Part shown: positions 1-10,098 of the stretch, in pieces
How the letters are laid out: every line of letters starts with the position of its first letter
Numbering within the stretch: position 1 is the stretch's first letter
Assembly (NCBI RefSeq): GCF_025717535.1
Contig: NZ_JAJIRO010000002.1
Location: forward strand, 310,001-374,000
Source of the DNA: Paucibacter sp. Y2R2-4
GTDB lineage: Bacteria > Pseudomonadota > Gammaproteobacteria > Burkholderiales > Burkholderiaceae_C
Reading direction: 5' to 3'
Length of the DNA: 64,000 bases
Translations under genes and position numbers: made by a program
The notes under the pieces: model-generated
What the model saw: only the letters and a program-made list of their open reading frames with translations
Databases searched by the model: none
Told to the model about the DNA's origin: nothing

Positions 1-536
1 ACTTGCTGTGCGGGGTTGCCGGCGACGATGGCGAAGTCAGGGAACTCGCCGCTGACCAAGGCATAGGCCGAAACGATGCAGCCCTTGCCCAGCCGGGTGC
101 CGGGCAACAAAGTGGCGTGGGCGCCGACAAAACAATAGGGGCCTAGCGTCACCGGCGCTTTGAAGTAGGCCTGCTTCTCTGGCGTGCTGACATAGGCTCG
201 GCCGTAGAGGCGGATGGCCGCGTGGCTGGAATGGGTGAACAAGCCGGTGAAGAAGCCAATCTGACAGCCCTCGCCGATCTGCAAGCCGCCGCTGGCGTCC
301 AACACGCTGAAATGGCCAATGAAGACATGGTCAGCCACGTCGAGCGCCGGCCTGTCAAAGATCTCGCTGGTATTGCTGATGCGGGTATTGGGCAGATACA
401 CCCCATCACGCCGCACAAAACCCCACACCATGCGCGTGCCCCACGCGCGCGAAGCCAGCAGCTTCAGCGGCTGCCAGCAGCGGCGCCACAGAGGCGCAGG
501 ACTCAGGCTTGGGTTGGAGGGGCTGGAGGGTCTCAT
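1..536 (-). CDS. Left-handed beta-helix acyltransferase (partial, runs off the left edge)
   Basis: The minus-strand frame opens with ATG at 536 and stays open to base 1, so the C-terminus is missing. After a basic N-terminus of about 40 residues come hexapeptide-type turns (FIGHFSVLDA, LQIGEGCQIG, TLGPYCFVGA, TLLPGTRLGKGCIVSA). The visible end reads FAIVAGNPA, the hallmark of the CysE/WcaF/xenobiotic acetyltransferase group of trimeric acyl-CoA transferases. It begins 11 bases after the flippase stop and is the fifth visible gene of the polysaccharide operon. It probably O- or N-acylates a sugar of the glycan, but the acceptor cannot be read from the sequence. Confidence 0.85.
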   Translation of the reverse strand, partial: MRPSSPSNPSLSPAPLWRRCWQPLKLLASRAWGTRMVWGFVRRDGVYLPNTRISNTSEIFDRPALDVADHVFIGHFSVLDASGGLQIGEGCQIGFFTGLFTHSSHAAIRLYGRAYVSTPEKQAYFKAPVTLGPYCFVGAHATLLPGTRLGKGCIVSAYALVSGEFPDFAIVAGNPAQQ

Positions 537-547
537 CAATCAAACGG

Positions 548-1789
548 TCAAGCCTGCACAACAGGCGCCGGCACAGCAACCGCCGCCCGGGCCGGCAAGG
601 CCAAGAAAAAGTAAGCGAAATAGGCCGACATCATCGCAGACACCCCCCAGGCCGCACCGATCAGCCCGCCCCAGAACAAACCCAGTCCCAGACCCAAAGC
701 GAAAGCCACTTGCCCCCACAGCGCCAGTCGCAAAGCCCAGGCCTGCTGCCCCCAAGCCAAAGTGGCTACCGACAGCGGCGAGGCCACGAAATGCAGCGCA
801 ATATACGGCGCCAAGGCGCGCGCCAATTGCCCAGCCTCCAGCCAACGCTCGCCAAACAAAAAGACAAACAGCGCCGGGCCCCAAATCAGCAAAACCAGCG
901 CCAGGCCTAGGGCCAAACCCAGCAGCAAGGCAAGCAAGCGCTGCACCAACTGGCGCGCTTGCTCGGCGCTTTGCAGCGCCACCAAGCGGGTGTAGAGCGG
1001 CTGCGACAAGGCGCTGCCGACCAGGCTGGCCGGAGCCTTCAGGTATCGCAGAGCCAGGGCCCAAAAGCCCGCCGAAGCATCGCCCAAAACCCAAGCCAGC
1101 AAGACCAGCGCCACGCTGTCTTGCAATGCGCCTGCAAAAGCATGAGGCGTGTTCAGCAAGGGAAACTCGCGGTGCCGCTGCGCCATGGCCTTGAGCGCCG
1201 CCCAGGGCTGAAGCCATAGCGCAGCCCAGCCCCCCAAGGGGGCCGGCTTGGCCAAAAGTGCCGCTGCCGCCAGGCCCGCCAGAACCGGCCCCAGCAGCAA
1301 ACCCCAAACCCCCAACGTCAACAGACCCATGCCCAGTTGCAACACTGCCGCACCGCCGTATTGCAGGACCCGAGATACGGCCAAAGCGTTGAAGCGCCCT
1401 GCCCGGCTGGCCCACAGCGTCAGCCACTGGGTCAGCGCCGAGGCCAGAACCGCCAGCGGCAAAAGCCAGGCCACGCTCAAGCCTTGCGCATAAGCCATCA
1501 CGGCGCCGATCACCGCAGCCAAAACGGTCATCACCAGCAAGAGGCGCGCGCACAAAGCCATCAAGACCGCCGCAGGACCGTCTTGGGTTTCCAAGGGCAA
1601 GGCGAACTCATAGCGCGCGCAGCCCACGACCGCCAGATTGGCGGCAAGGGCCCACAGCGTGGCGAACTGGCCGAACTCACTCGGGCTGTAAATGCGGGTC
1701 AGCCAGGGCCCCAGTAATAAAGGCAAAGCCTGCGCAAGCACGCCGCCGGCCAGCAGGGTCAGCGTGGAGCGAAGCAAGCCCGAGCGCAT
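548..1789 (-). CDS. Wzx-like oligosaccharide flippase (polysaccharide biosynthesis protein)
   Basis: The 413-residue protein is almost entirely hydrophobic, with about a dozen membrane segments and short basic loops. The start (RSTLTLLAGGVLAQALPLLL, then LTRIYSPSEFGQFAT) is typical of the Wzx/RfbX branch of the MOP flippases, which move lipid-linked repeat units across the inner membrane. The ATG at 1789 follows the aminotransferase stop by 10 bases, so it is translated within the same operon. It lies between nucleotide-sugar enzymes and an acyltransferase, which supports a role in O-antigen or capsule assembly. A transporter for another lipid-linked glycan is the main alternative. Confidence 0.85.
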   Translation of the reverse strand: MRSGLLRSTLTLLAGGVLAQALPLLLGPWLTRIYSPSEFGQFATLWALAANLAVVGCARYEFALPLETQDGPAAVLMALCARLLLVMTVLAAVIGAVMAYAQGLSVAWLLPLAVLASALTQWLTLWASRAGRFNALAVSRVLQYGGAAVLQLGMGLLTLGVWGLLLGPVLAGLAAAALLAKPAPLGGWAALWLQPWAALKAMAQRHREFPLLNTPHAFAGALQDSVALVLLAWVLGDASAGFWALALRYLKAPASLVGSALSQPLYTRLVALQSAEQARQLVQRLLALLLGLALGLALVLLIWGPALFVFLFGERWLEAGQLARALAPYIALHFVASPLSVATLAWGQQAWALRLALWGQVAFALGLGLGLFWGGLIGAAWGVSAMMSAYFAYFFLALPARAAVAVPAPVVQA

Positions 1790-1799
1790 CGGGCTCAGC

Positions 1800-2906
1800 T
1801 CACGCTTTCAGAGCCTTCGCCAATTCTGAGATCACACGATCCTGTTGCTCATGGGTGAGGTCAGGACTCATAGGCAGACTCATGACTCGCTGACCGGCCG
1901 ATTCGCTGTGAACATGAGTCTCACCGCGCCCGTAAGTTGAGTAAGCTGGCTGCAGGTGCAGCGGCCGAGGATAGTGAATCGCAGTAGGAACTCCAGCCGC
2001 TTGCAGCGCTTGCTGAATGTTGGGGCGCCCGTCCAGGAGGACCGTGAACTGCGCCCAGACACAGTTGCGATCAGAACGAACAGCAAGACGCTGGACCGGC
2101 AGGTCGATCAACAACTGCTGATAGCGATCGCCAAGGCTCAAGCGTTGCTCAATCTCCCAATCGAAACGCTCCAACTTGGCCAACACGACGGCGCATTGCA
2201 GGGTATCCATGCGCCCCCCCACACCTAAGCGAGTATGCGTGTAACGCTGACTCTGCCCGTGCACACGGATCTCGCGTGCCGCCTGAGCCAACGCGTCGTC
2301 ATTGGTGAATAGCGCGCCACCGTCCCCGTAGCAGCCCAAAGGTTTACTGGGGAAGAAGCTAGTTGCGCCGAATGTCGACAGACCGCAACTCTTCTTACCT
2401 TTGTAGCTCGCGCCAAAACTCTGCGCCGCATCTTCGATCACGGGCAAGTTGCCATGCCGGGCTGCAATGGCGTTGATCTCATCCATGTCCGCTACCTGAC
2501 CATAGAGGCTGACGGGCATGATGGCGCGGGTGCGCGAAGTGATGGCGGACTCGATCTTGGTGACATCAATATTGCACGTATCAGGCTCAATATCCACGAA
2601 CACCGGCACACCGCCCAGAAGAACAATGACTTCGGCAGTCGCTGCAAAAGTGAAGGGAGTCGTAATTACCTCATCACCAGGCTTCAGGTCCAGCGCCATA
2701 AGAGCGATCAACAAGGCCTCCGTACCGCTCGACACCGTAATGCAATGCTTGGAGCCTACGTAGCCAGCAAGTTTTTCTTCCAACTCCTTGACTTCGGGGC
2801 CCATGATGTACTGGCCATGGTCCAGCACCGCCTGGATACGAGCATCAATGCTGGGCTTCAAAGCAGCGTACTGCGCCTTGAGATCAATAAATGGCAAATT
2901 GCTCAT
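1800..2906 (-). CDS. wbpE: DegT/DnrJ/EryC1 aminotransferase, WbpE-like
   Basis: A 368-residue PLP-dependent sugar aminotransferase. Family motifs are clear: SSGTEALLIAL for phosphate binding, VIEDAAQSFG (Asp159) and SFFPSKPLGCYGDGGA with the presumed PLP lysine at 188. In the known pathway WbpE/WlbC transaminates the 3-keto sugar UDP-2-acetamido-2-deoxy-ribo-hexuluronate to the 3-amino sugar. The upstream neighbours are the matching dehydrogenase (WlbA/WbpB) and N-acetyltransferase (WbpD), which makes this assignment specific. Its ATG shares one base with the TAA of the upstream gene (TAATG), indicating translational coupling. Confidence 0.9.
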   Translation of the reverse strand: MSNLPFIDLKAQYAALKPSIDARIQAVLDHGQYIMGPEVKELEEKLAGYVGSKHCITVSSGTEALLIALMALDLKPGDEVITTPFTFAATAEVIVLLGGVPVFVDIEPDTCNIDVTKIESAITSRTRAIMPVSLYGQVADMDEINAIAARHGNLPVIEDAAQSFGASYKGKKSCGLSTFGATSFFPSKPLGCYGDGGALFTNDDALAQAAREIRVHGQSQRYTHTRLGVGGRMDTLQCAVVLAKLERFDWEIEQRLSLGDRYQQLLIDLPVQRLAVRSDRNCVWAQFTVLLDGRPNIQQALQAAGVPTAIHYPRPLHLQPAYSTYGRGETHVHSESAGQRVMSLPMSPDLTHEQQDRVISELAKALKA

Positions 2907-3499
2907 TATTTGTTCTTTCCCTCTTCAATCAGTTCACACAATTCGCCCTGCAAGCGATATCGATCGCCGGTATGCGGGCATGTCGCCTCAGCCTCCCCTT
3001 GCATAGGCAAATCCAATCGCTCACCGAATCGACTCATCCATCCGATCCGCCGCGCCGGCACACCTACAACCAAAGCAAAATCGGGGACATCCCGCTGGAC
3101 CACTGCGCCAGCCCCCACAAAGGCATAGCGTCCGACAGTGTTGCCACACACAACAGTGCAATTCGCCCCCAAAGTGGCCCCTCGTCGAATAAGAGTACGC
3201 CGGTATTCATTCTTACGAGCTACTGCCGCGCGAGGGTTGTACACGTTGGTGAAGACCATACTGGGCCCACAAAACACATCGTCTTCTAGAGTCACTGCGT
3301 CGTACACAGACACATTGTTTTGGATGCGTACGTTGTCACCAATGAGTACGTCATTGCCGACATACACGCCTTGGCCCAAGGCACAGCGATCGCCGATGCG
3401 CGCGCCGGGGCTGATATGCGCAAAGTGCCAAACTTTGGTGCCTTCACCCAGCTCTGCGCCTGCATCAACGATGGCGCTTTCATGCTTCCAATACGCCAT
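2906..3499 (-). CDS. wbpD: UDP-2-acetamido-3-amino-2,3-dideoxyglucuronate N-acetyltransferase
   Basis: A 197-residue left-handed beta-helix acetyltransferase of the WbpD/WlbB family. It starts [20 protein letters not shown] and continues with hexapeptide turns ([31 protein letters not shown]). [20 protein letters not shown] is the loop characteristic of this family. It would acetylate the 3-amino group made by the downstream aminotransferase, yielding UDP-2,3-diacetamido-2,3-dideoxy-D-glucuronate. The stop overlaps the aminotransferase start by one base, and the upstream oxidoreductase stop is 2 bases away. The C-terminal 35 residues contain CPHTGDRY, often seen in this family. Confidence 0.92.
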   Translation of the reverse strand: MAYWKHESAIVDAGAELGEGTKVWHFAHISPGARIGDRCALGQGVYVGNDVLIGDNVRIQNNVSVYDAVTLEDDVFCGPSMVFTNVYNPRAAVARKNEYRRTLIRRGATLGANCTVVCGNTVGRYAFVGAGAVVQRDVPDFALVVGVPARRIGWMSRFGERLDLPMQGEAEATCPHTGDRYRLQGELCELIEEGKNK

Positions 3500-3501
3500 G
3501 A

Positions 3502-4560
3502 TCAGAACACCAATGGCAAGCCAACGCGCTGCCCGTCCCTAGCACTACGATAGGCGGCGATCAACACTTCAAGCGAACGCAGGCCCTCGTAGCCATCCAC
3601 TTCAGCGTGAGCCTCTCCGCGAAGAGTTTTGATGACGTTGTCGTAGTAGAGCGGATGGCCAAAACCGTAAACACTCCCGGTGTCATAGCTCGCAGCCTTG
3701 ATCAGCTCATCGTCGGGATGCGGCTCTGAGAACTGCCAGTGGTCGATCTTGTTGACGGCCGTGCCACCAATCTTGACCGTCCCCTTCTCACCAAGAATGG
3801 TGATCGAACCTTCGAGGTTCTGCGGATAGGTCAGCATCGTCACGTTGATTGAGGCAAGGCCGCCGTGGCGAAGTCGTGCACTGAGCACACCTGTGTCTTC
3901 TGCCTCGATATTGCGATCAAGCGTCGCGGTATAGGCATGGACACTGTCAATTGGGCCAACCAACCAGTCCAACAGATCAACGTAGTGACTGGCCTGATTC
4001 ATGAACGCACCGCCATCCAAATCCCAGCGACCACGCCATTTCGCCGCGTCGTAATAGCTCTGCGGACGTGTCCAAAACACATTGACGGTGCTCATAAAAA
4101 TGCGACCAAAGCGACCTTGTTGGATAGCCTTGCGAACCAACTGCACCGTGGTGTTCAAGCGATTTTGCTTCACCACAAACAGCTTCACGCCTGCGTCACG
4201 GCAAGCCTGCACCATGACCATGCCTTGCTCGAACTTCGTGGCCATCGGCTTCTCACTCAAGACATGAACACCCGCCTTGGCAGCCTCAATGGCTTGAAAG
4301 GGATGCAGGCCGCTCGGCGTGGTGAGCACAACGATATCGGCCTGAGCGCCCGCTAAAAGCTGAGCAAGACTTGAATAGCCAACCGCACCCGTTGCGGCAA
4401 CAGCATTTGCTAACGCGAGCTGATCGATATCACAAACAGCGACTAATTCTGCGCGATCCTTGTGCTTTGCCAGTGCGTCAAAGTGATTTTTAGCAATGCG
4501 GCCACAGCCGACTAATGCAAATCGAATAGGCCGATCAAGAATGGGTAGCACTACGCTCAT
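3502..4560 (-). CDS. wlbA: Gfo/Idh/MocA oxidoreductase, UDP-GlcNAcA 3-dehydrogenase
   Basis: A 352-residue NAD-dependent sugar oxidoreductase with Rossmann motif [11 protein letters not shown] (about 17-27), the LSEKPMA motif with catalytic Lys104 and a C-terminal Gfo/Idh domain containing [19 protein letters not shown]. In the WbpB/WlbA family this enzyme oxidises C3 of UDP-N-acetylglucosaminuronate. The ATG at 4560 was chosen because family similarity begins there. The reading frame stays open upstream to about 6003, but that stretch is antisense to lysS. This is the first gene of the leftward operon, divergent from lysS. No gene for UDP-GlcNAc 6-dehydrogenase (WbpA) is in the window. Confidence 0.9.
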   Translation of the reverse strand: MSVVLPILDRPIRFALVGCGRIAKNHFDALAKHKDRAELVAVCDIDQLALANAVAATGAVGYSSLAQLLAGAQADIVVLTTPSGLHPFQAIEAAKAGVHVLSEKPMATKFEQGMVMVQACRDAGVKLFVVKQNRLNTTVQLVRKAIQQGRFGRIFMSTVNVFWTRPQSYYDAAKWRGRWDLDGGAFMNQASHYVDLLDWLVGPIDSVHAYTATLDRNIEAEDTGVLSARLRHGGLASINVTMLTYPQNLEGSITILGEKGTVKIGGTAVNKIDHWQFSEPHPDDELIKAASYDTGSVYGFGHPLYYDNVIKTLRGEAHAEVDGYEGLRSLEVLIAAYRSARDGQRVGLPLVF

Positions 4561-4674
4561 AGCAAGAAGGGACGGTACCCCGCCCCAGTAAATTACAAGA
4601 GTGTGGATTCTAGGGCGTGAGAAGGATGACGCATCGCCCAGTCTAAAATCAAAGGACAGTAAAGAGCCTACCGA

Positions 4675-6198
4675 ATGACACACCATACCCCCGCCGCCCC
4701 GCACCACAGTCCCGTCGCCGTTGACGAGAACCAGCTGATCACCGAACGCCGCGAGAAACTGGCCGCCTTGCGCGCCAAGACCGCCGTTCCCTTCCCCAAC
4801 GATTTCAAACCCCAGCACCGCGCCCTGCCGCTGACGCAGCGCTATGGCGATCTGGACAACGAGACGCTGGAGCCGCAGGCCGTGGCCGTCTCGGTGGCGG
4901 GCCGCCTGATGCTCAAGCGGGTGATGGGCAAAGCCTCGTTTGGCACGCTGCAAGACGCGACAGGCCGCATCCAGCTCTTCGTCACCAAGGATGGTGTGGG
5001 CGAAGAAGCCTATGACGCCTTCAAGCATCTGGACCTGGGCGACATCGTCGGCGCCGAGGGTCAGCTGTTCAAGACCAAGACCGGCGAGTTGTCGGTGCGC
5101 GTCAGCAATCTGCGCCTCTTGACCAAGAGCCTGCGCCCGCTGCCGGACAAGTTCCACGGCATGGCCGACCAGGAACAAAAGTACCGCCAGCGCTATGTCG
5201 ACCTGATCACCGACGAACACGCCCGCGCCCGCTTCATCGCCCGCTCCAAGGCCGTGTCCTCGATCCGCAGCTTCATGGTGGAACACAGCTTCTTGGAAGT
5301 GGAAACGCCGATGCTGCACCCGATCCCGGGTGGAGCCAACGCCAAGCCTTTCATCACCCACCACAATGCGCTGGATCAGGAGATGTACCTGCGCATCGCG
5401 CCGGAGCTCTACCTGAAGCGCCTGATCGTGGGCGGTTTCGAGCGCGTGTTCGAGATCAACCGCAACTTCCGGAACGAAGGCATCTCGGTTCGGCACAACC
5501 CCGAATTCACGATGATGGAGTTCTATGCGGCCTACTGGACGCACCATGATCTGATGGACTTCACCGAGGAAGTGCTGCGCCACGCCGCCCGTGCTGCCAC
5601 CGGCAATGCCCGCGTCAGCTACGCCGGCAAGGAAGTGCATCTGGACGAGCCTTTCGCACGTCTGTCGGTGCGCCAGTCGCTGGTGGCCCATGCCGGCCTG
5701 AGCGAGGCCGAGGCCGACGACGCCGAATTGCTGCGCGCCAAGCTGAAGGACCTGGGCGAAGAAGCACCCAAGCACTGGACCCTGCCCGAGTTGCAGTTCG
5801 GCATGTTCGAAGCCGTGGTGGAAGAAAAGCTCTGGCAGCCGACCTTCATCATCGACTATCCGGTTGAGGTGTCGCCACTGGCCCGCGCCTCGGACAGCAA
5901 CCCCAAGATCACCGAGCGCTTCGAGCTCTTCATCACCGGCCGCGAGTACGCCAACGGCTTCTCCGAGCTGAACGACGCCGAAGACCAAGCCGCCCGCTTC
6001 CAAGCCCAGGTGGCCAACAAGGACGCTGGCGATGAAGAGGCGATGTTCTATGACGCCGACTTCATCCGCGCGCTGGAATACGGTATGCCCCCGACCGGCG
6101 GCTGCGGCATCGGCATCGACCGCCTGATGATGCTGATCACCGATTCGCCCAGCATCCGCGACATCATCTTGTTCCCTGCGCTGCGCCGCGAGGCTTGA
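4675..6198 (+). CDS. lysS: Lysyl-tRNA synthetase, class II
   Basis: A 507-residue class II aminoacyl-tRNA synthetase that charges tRNA-Lys in the cytoplasm. An N-terminal OB-fold anticodon domain (about 60-165, with [20 protein letters not shown]) is followed by the catalytic core. Motif 1 lies near [15 protein letters not shown], motif 2 is [20 protein letters not shown] and motif 3 is [12 protein letters not shown] near the C-terminus. Length and domain order are normal for bacterial LysS. The ATG at 4675 follows a weak AAGAG ribosome-binding site. It is transcribed alone and ends in a strong terminator. Confidence 0.98.
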   Translation: MTHHTPAAPHHSPVAVDENQLITERREKLAALRAKTAVPFPNDFKPQHRALPLTQRYGDLDNETLEPQAVAVSVAGRLMLKRVMGKASFGTLQDATGRIQLFVTKDGVGEEAYDAFKHLDLGDIVGAEGQLFKTKTGELSVRVSNLRLLTKSLRPLPDKFHGMADQEQKYRQRYVDLITDEHARARFIARSKAVSSIRSFMVEHSFLEVETPMLHPIPGGANAKPFITHHNALDQEMYLRIAPELYLKRLIVGGFERVFEINRNFRNEGISVRHNPEFTMMEFYAAYWTHHDLMDFTEEVLRHAARAATGNARVSYAGKEVHLDEPFARLSVRQSLVAHAGLSEAEADDAELLRAKLKDLGEEAPKHWTLPELQFGMFEAVVEEKLWQPTFIIDYPVEVSPLARASDSNPKITERFELFITGREYANGFSELNDAEDQAARFQAQVANKDAGDEEAMFYDADFIRALEYGMPPTGGCGIGIDRLMMLITDSPSIRDIILFPALRREA

Positions 6199-6220
6199 TC
6201 GGCCAGCAGGCCAAATAAAG

Positions 6221-6250
6221 AAAGGGAGGCCTCGGCCTCCCTTTTTTCTT
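6221..6250 (+). terminator. Rho-independent terminator of lysS
   Basis: AAAGGGAGGCC and GGCCTCCCTTT form a nearly perfect stem with a minimal loop, followed by TTTTTTCTT. It starts 23 bases after the lysS stop. The A-run on the other side makes it able to work for the convergent enoyl-CoA hydratase operon as well. Confidence 0.9.
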
Positions 6251-6264
6251 ACGTCACAGGCCTT

Positions 6265-7059
6265 TCAGCGTTTGCCGTGCCGAAACACCGGTGGCCGCTT
6301 GTTCAAGAAGGCATCCATGCCTTCGCGCTGATCGTCAGTGCCGAAGACGGCGTGGAAGACGCGGCGCTCGGAGGTGACGCCTTCTTTCAGGCCGCTCTCG
6401 AAGCTGCGGTTGACCAACTCCTTGATCAGTTGCAGAGCCGGGGCGCTAAAGCCATTGATGGTCTCGGCGGCGGCCAGCGTTTCTTCCATCAGCTTGTCGG
6501 CGGGCACCACGCGCGAGACCAAGCCGCTGCGCTCAGCTTCGGCGGCATCCATCATGCGGGCGGTCAGCAGCAGGTCCATGGCCTTGGCTTTGCCGACGGC
6601 GCGCGGCAAGCGCTGGGTGCCGCCAGCGCCAGGCGTCACGCCCAGCTTGACCTCGGGTTGGCCGAACTTGGCGGTGTCGGCGGCGATGATGAAGTCGCAC
6701 ATCATGGCCAGCTCGCAGCCGCCGCCCAGGGCAAAGCCGGCCACGGCCGCGATCACCGGCTTCTTGACGCGCAGGATGTGCTCCCAGTTGCGCGTGATCA
6801 TGTCGGTGCGCACGGCGCTCTGGAAATCATGCTGGGCCAGAGTCGGAATGTCGGCACCGGCGGCAAAAGCGCGCTCGGAGCCGGTCAGCACAATGCAGCC
6901 GATGCTGTCGTCGGCATCAAAGGCCAGCAAGGCCTCGCCCAGCTCGTCGAACAGCGGGTCGCTCAAAGCGTTCAAGGCCTTGGGGCGGTTCAGGGTGATC
7001 AGGGCCGTCTTGCGCGGGCCCTCGCCGTGCACGGCGGTGATGATGCATTCGTAGCTCAT
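6265..7059 (-). CDS. Enoyl-CoA hydratase (crotonase family)
   Basis: A 264-residue crotonase. [14 protein letters not shown] contains the oxyanion-hole glycines and Glu116. [20 protein letters not shown] supplies Glu136, so both glutamates used by classical enoyl-CoA hydratases are present. It would hydrate trans-2-enoyl-CoA in beta-oxidation or amino-acid catabolism, in the cytoplasm. AAGGAG lies 5 bases before the ATG at 7059. The start overlaps the stop of the upstream DUF3108 gene by four bases (ATGA), so they share an mRNA although no functional link is known. The exact substrate chain length is not deducible. Confidence 0.93.
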   Translation of the reverse strand: MSYECIITAVHGEGPRKTALITLNRPKALNALSDPLFDELGEALLAFDADDSIGCIVLTGSERAFAAGADIPTLAQHDFQSAVRTDMITRNWEHILRVKKPVIAAVAGFALGGGCELAMMCDFIIAADTAKFGQPEVKLGVTPGAGGTQRLPRAVGKAKAMDLLLTARMMDAAEAERSGLVSRVVPADKLMEETLAAAETINGFSAPALQLIKELVNRSFESGLKEGVTSERRVFHAVFGTDDQREGMDAFLNKRPPVFRHGKR

Positions 7060-8270
7060 GGCTTCTCCTTGTCTGGAACTTGTGGCGCAACTATAGAGGG
7101 CTGGCTGGCCGCAGGCATTGCGGCTCGGGCTTGACTCGGCGACTCGGTTGCTTGCAGCGGCGGCGATTCCAGCAGCAGATCAACAAAACTCTTCTCGTCT
7201 TGCCGGATTCGCAAGCGCACCGGTAAGTACTGCAAGCTGGGCGCCAACCAAACCTCGGACGTCAAATCTCCGCCGCTGGCCGGGCTGCTGGGCCTCAAAT
7301 GCCAGGTGGGCAGCAAACCCATCGGTGTTTGCAATTCCACCTCGCCCACCACTTCATAGCGCCAACGGTACTGCCGACGCGGCAAGGCCAAGGGCAGCTC
7401 CAGCACCTTGCCGGCTTGCAGGGTTTCACGCCCGGTCAAAAACAACCAGGTCAGTTGCACGAACTGGCTGGCGGCGTCCTGCGTGCCGCTCGGGGCCGGC
7501 TCAGTGCGGCCGTTGGCCAGAGTCACCGATTGGGGGCTGAAGAACAAGGTGGAGCGGCGCCGCTCGGAGAACAGCACGCGGGTGTCTTCGTCATAACGCT
7601 GGGGCGCAATGCCGGTGGGCGTCAGCTGCCCATCGCTGCTCATGCGCCGCGAGATCAGCGGCGCAAAGCTGGGGCCTACGGCCACATCCATATGCATTTG
7701 GTAATGCGCGCCCTGGCGCATCCATTCCACCTGGGCGCTGCCATAAATCGCACCGCGGTAATTGCCGGTGAGCGCATAGCTCAACCGGGTGGACGGCGGC
7801 CACTCTGGGCCCGGCTCAAAGGCCGGCTCGGCCACGCTGGCGGATGCAGCGGGGCTGGGCGTTGGCGCCATCACTTCAGCGGGCTCGGCCACTTGTACGT
7901 CAAGCAATGCCGGCACGCCAGCCTCAAGCGGCGAGGATGCGGCCATCGTGGGCTCCTCAGGCGCTGAGATCATTGCTTCGGGCGGTGGGGCGCTAGCAGC
8001 TACAGCGGGCGGAGGCGCGGCTTTGGGAACCTGCTTGACGGGCGCGGCCGCTGGCTTGCTGGGAGGCACCGTCAACGTCGGCTTGAGCTCGCGCACAAAA
8101 GCGATATTCATGCGCGGCGGCATCGGGCGCACCTGCGCCTCGCTCCAATCCAGAATCAAATCTTGCCAGCGCTGCAGCAAGTACACATGCGCGACCAGTA
8201 CCGGCAAGAGCCACAGCAGCAAGGCCCCGAGGCTAGGGCCGGGCTTGAAGCGGCTCAGCCGTTCAGCCAT
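7056..8270 (-). CDS. DUF3108 domain protein, membrane-anchored
   Basis: A 404-residue protein with a cytoplasmic N-terminus and one membrane segment (about 16-33, [19 protein letters not shown]). A Pro/Ala-rich linker of roughly 100 residues follows (about 65-165). The C-terminal domain of about 220 residues matches what I know of DUF3108, beginning [20 protein letters not shown] and ending near [20 protein letters not shown]. The fold suggests a periplasmic beta-rich lipid- or glycan-binding module, but no function is established. The gene overlaps both neighbours: 16 bases with the M61 peptidase and 4 bases with the hydratase. Confidence 0.8.
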   Translation of the reverse strand: MAERLSRFKPGPSLGALLLWLLPVLVAHVYLLQRWQDLILDWSEAQVRPMPPRMNIAFVRELKPTLTVPPSKPAAAPVKQVPKAAPPPAVAASAPPPEAMISAPEEPTMAASSPLEAGVPALLDVQVAEPAEVMAPTPSPAASASVAEPAFEPGPEWPPSTRLSYALTGNYRGAIYGSAQVEWMRQGAHYQMHMDVAVGPSFAPLISRRMSSDGQLTPTGIAPQRYDEDTRVLFSERRRSTLFFSPQSVTLANGRTEPAPSGTQDAASQFVQLTWLFLTGRETLQAGKVLELPLALPRRQYRWRYEVVGEVELQTPMGLLPTWHLRPSSPASGGDLTSEVWLAPSLQYLPVRLRIRQDEKSFVDLLLESPPLQATESPSQARAAMPAASQPSIVAPQVPDKEKP

Positions 8271-10054
8271 GCCTTGCGCAAACTCGCCACGCGCGTGGGC
8301 GGCTTCTCGGCCAAGCTCAGCAGCACGGGCTCACTCCCACTGCTTGCACCGACGCCCGCCACGCGCGCTACCGGCAGATCAAGGGTCAACGCCAATAAAC
8401 GCTGATCGCGGCTCAAGAGGAAGCGCAGGCCGCCCTGCTCCGAGCCCAGCGTCAAGGCCGCGTCTTCAATGCGGCGCAGCCGCCAGTCATTGCAAGCCAG
8501 CAACTCATCCCCGGCACAAAAGCCCGCAGCCTGTGCAACGGAGTCGGCCAAGACATGCTTGACGATAACGGCGCCATTCGACTCATTGACCCGCAAGCCC
8601 AGGCGCTGAGCCAGCGTCGGCTTGTCGGCCCGCGATTGCACGCCGGCCTTCTCCAACAAGCCAGCCAGAGGCAGATCTTCCACCCCATGCACCCACTGCT
8701 TGAACTCTTGCACCAAGCCTTCGCCACCCAACTCAGCAATCAGACCCAGCACATCGGCCTCAATGATCGCCCCACGAGCGCCACTGTCCAAGCCGGCATG
8801 GCTGCGTTGCCACAGACCGCGCATCACATCATCCAGACTGTGCTGAGGCTCACCCAAAAAGCGCAGACTCAGGTCCAACGCGAGCGCCAACAGCGCTCCT
8901 TTGCCGTAATAGCTGATGGTGCTGTTGGGGCTGTTCTCATCAGGCCGGTAGTACTTGACCCAGGCATCAAAGCTCGATTGCGCCAGGCTTTGATGCTTGC
9001 GCCCCGGCGTGGCAAGCACACCGTTGATGGTGGACGTCAGCAGCTTCAGGTAGCGGGCCTCATCGATCAGGCCGGTGCGCACCAGGAACAACTCGTCGTA
9101 GTAGGACGTAAAACCCTCGAAGAACCAGAGCAGCTCGGTGTAGTTCTCCCGCGTGTAGTCCAGCGCGGCAAAGTCCGCAGGCTTGAGCCGTTTGACATTC
9201 CAGGTGTGGAAGTACTCATGGCTGATCAAGCCCAGCAGCCGAACATAACCCTCAGACACCTCGGTCTGACCGAGGCGCGGCAGGTCTCGCCGAGGTGCGA
9301 TCAGTGCAGTGCTGGCGGAGTGCTCCAAACCGCCATAGCCCTCGTCCACCGCATTCAGCATGAAGACATAGCGGCTGAAAGGCACAGGCGTGCGGCGCTT
9401 ATTGGCCGGGCCGTGCCAAAACTCGATCTGCGCCTCGCAGATGCGCTGAGCGTCTTGCAGCAGGCGCTCGCCATCGAACACCGGCAAAGCGCCGCTCACG
9501 ACGAACTGATGTTCGACGCCGCCGGCCTCAAATCGACCCAGCCAAAACTGGCCCAGCTCAAAGGGGTGGTCGACCAGCGCTTCGTAGCCGCCCGATTGAT
9601 AGGTCTGGGTTTCCGGATCACAAGACATGCCAGTGGCCACGCGCCAGCCCTCAGGCAAGGCGCCGAAGCGCAGCTGCTGCGCCTGCTGCTCACGGCCGTG
9701 CACCCGCAGGCACAGACTGGTGCCGTTGAAGAAGCCTCGCTGTGCATCCAGAAATGCAGCGCGCACCGAGTTATCAAAGGCGTAGACCCGGTAGTGAAGC
9801 AGCAAATCTTGATCGCCACTGCAAGCGATCTGCCAAGTGGCCTTATCGACCTGCTCAACGGCCAATTCGCGGCCACCCTGGCTGGCACGCAAGCCGCTGA
9901 GATGACGGGCGAACTCTCGCACGAGGTAGCTGCCAGGAATCCAGGCCGGCAAGCTGACGCGCTGAAGCGCGTCCGGCGCTGGCACAGTCAAACTCACTTC
10001 AAAAGTGTGACTGTTCGGCTGGTCCAGATCGACGCGATATTGGATGCTTTTCAT
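8255..10054 (-). CDS. M61 family metallopeptidase with PDZ domain
   Basis: A 599-residue protein of the M61 (glycyl aminopeptidase-like) family. The zinc motif HEYFH is at 279-283, with a third ligand expected in FFEGFTSYYDE about 40 residues further on. The N-terminal part is the M61 beta domain and the catalytic alpha domain is central. A PDZ module near 500-560 contains LADSVAQAAGFCAGDELLACNDW. There is no signal peptide, so it appears cytoplasmic. The 3' end overlaps the DUF3108 gene by 16 bases, indicating translational coupling. The physiological substrate is unknown. Confidence 0.9.
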   Translation of the reverse strand: MKSIQYRVDLDQPNSHTFEVSLTVPAPDALQRVSLPAWIPGSYLVREFARHLSGLRASQGGRELAVEQVDKATWQIACSGDQDLLLHYRVYAFDNSVRAAFLDAQRGFFNGTSLCLRVHGREQQAQQLRFGALPEGWRVATGMSCDPETQTYQSGGYEALVDHPFELGQFWLGRFEAGGVEHQFVVSGALPVFDGERLLQDAQRICEAQIEFWHGPANKRRTPVPFSRYVFMLNAVDEGYGGLEHSASTALIAPRRDLPRLGQTEVSEGYVRLLGLISHEYFHTWNVKRLKPADFAALDYTRENYTELLWFFEGFTSYYDELFLVRTGLIDEARYLKLLTSTINGVLATPGRKHQSLAQSSFDAWVKYYRPDENSPNSTISYYGKGALLALALDLSLRFLGEPQHSLDDVMRGLWQRSHAGLDSGARGAIIEADVLGLIAELGGEGLVQEFKQWVHGVEDLPLAGLLEKAGVQSRADKPTLAQRLGLRVNESNGAVIVKHVLADSVAQAAGFCAGDELLACNDWRLRRIEDAALTLGSEQGGLRFLLSRDQRLLALTLDLPVARVAGVGASSGSEPVLLSLAEKPPTRVASLRKAWLNG

Positions 10055-10098
10055 GCCTGCCCTTGTTTGACCCAGATTGGCTTTGCCAAGACTTCAAA

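Noticed and set aside
4561-6003. Upstream extension of the WlbA frame, giving an 833-residue protein
   Set aside because: The added part is antisense to lysS and has no relation to the oxidoreductase family; similarity begins at the ATG at 4560.
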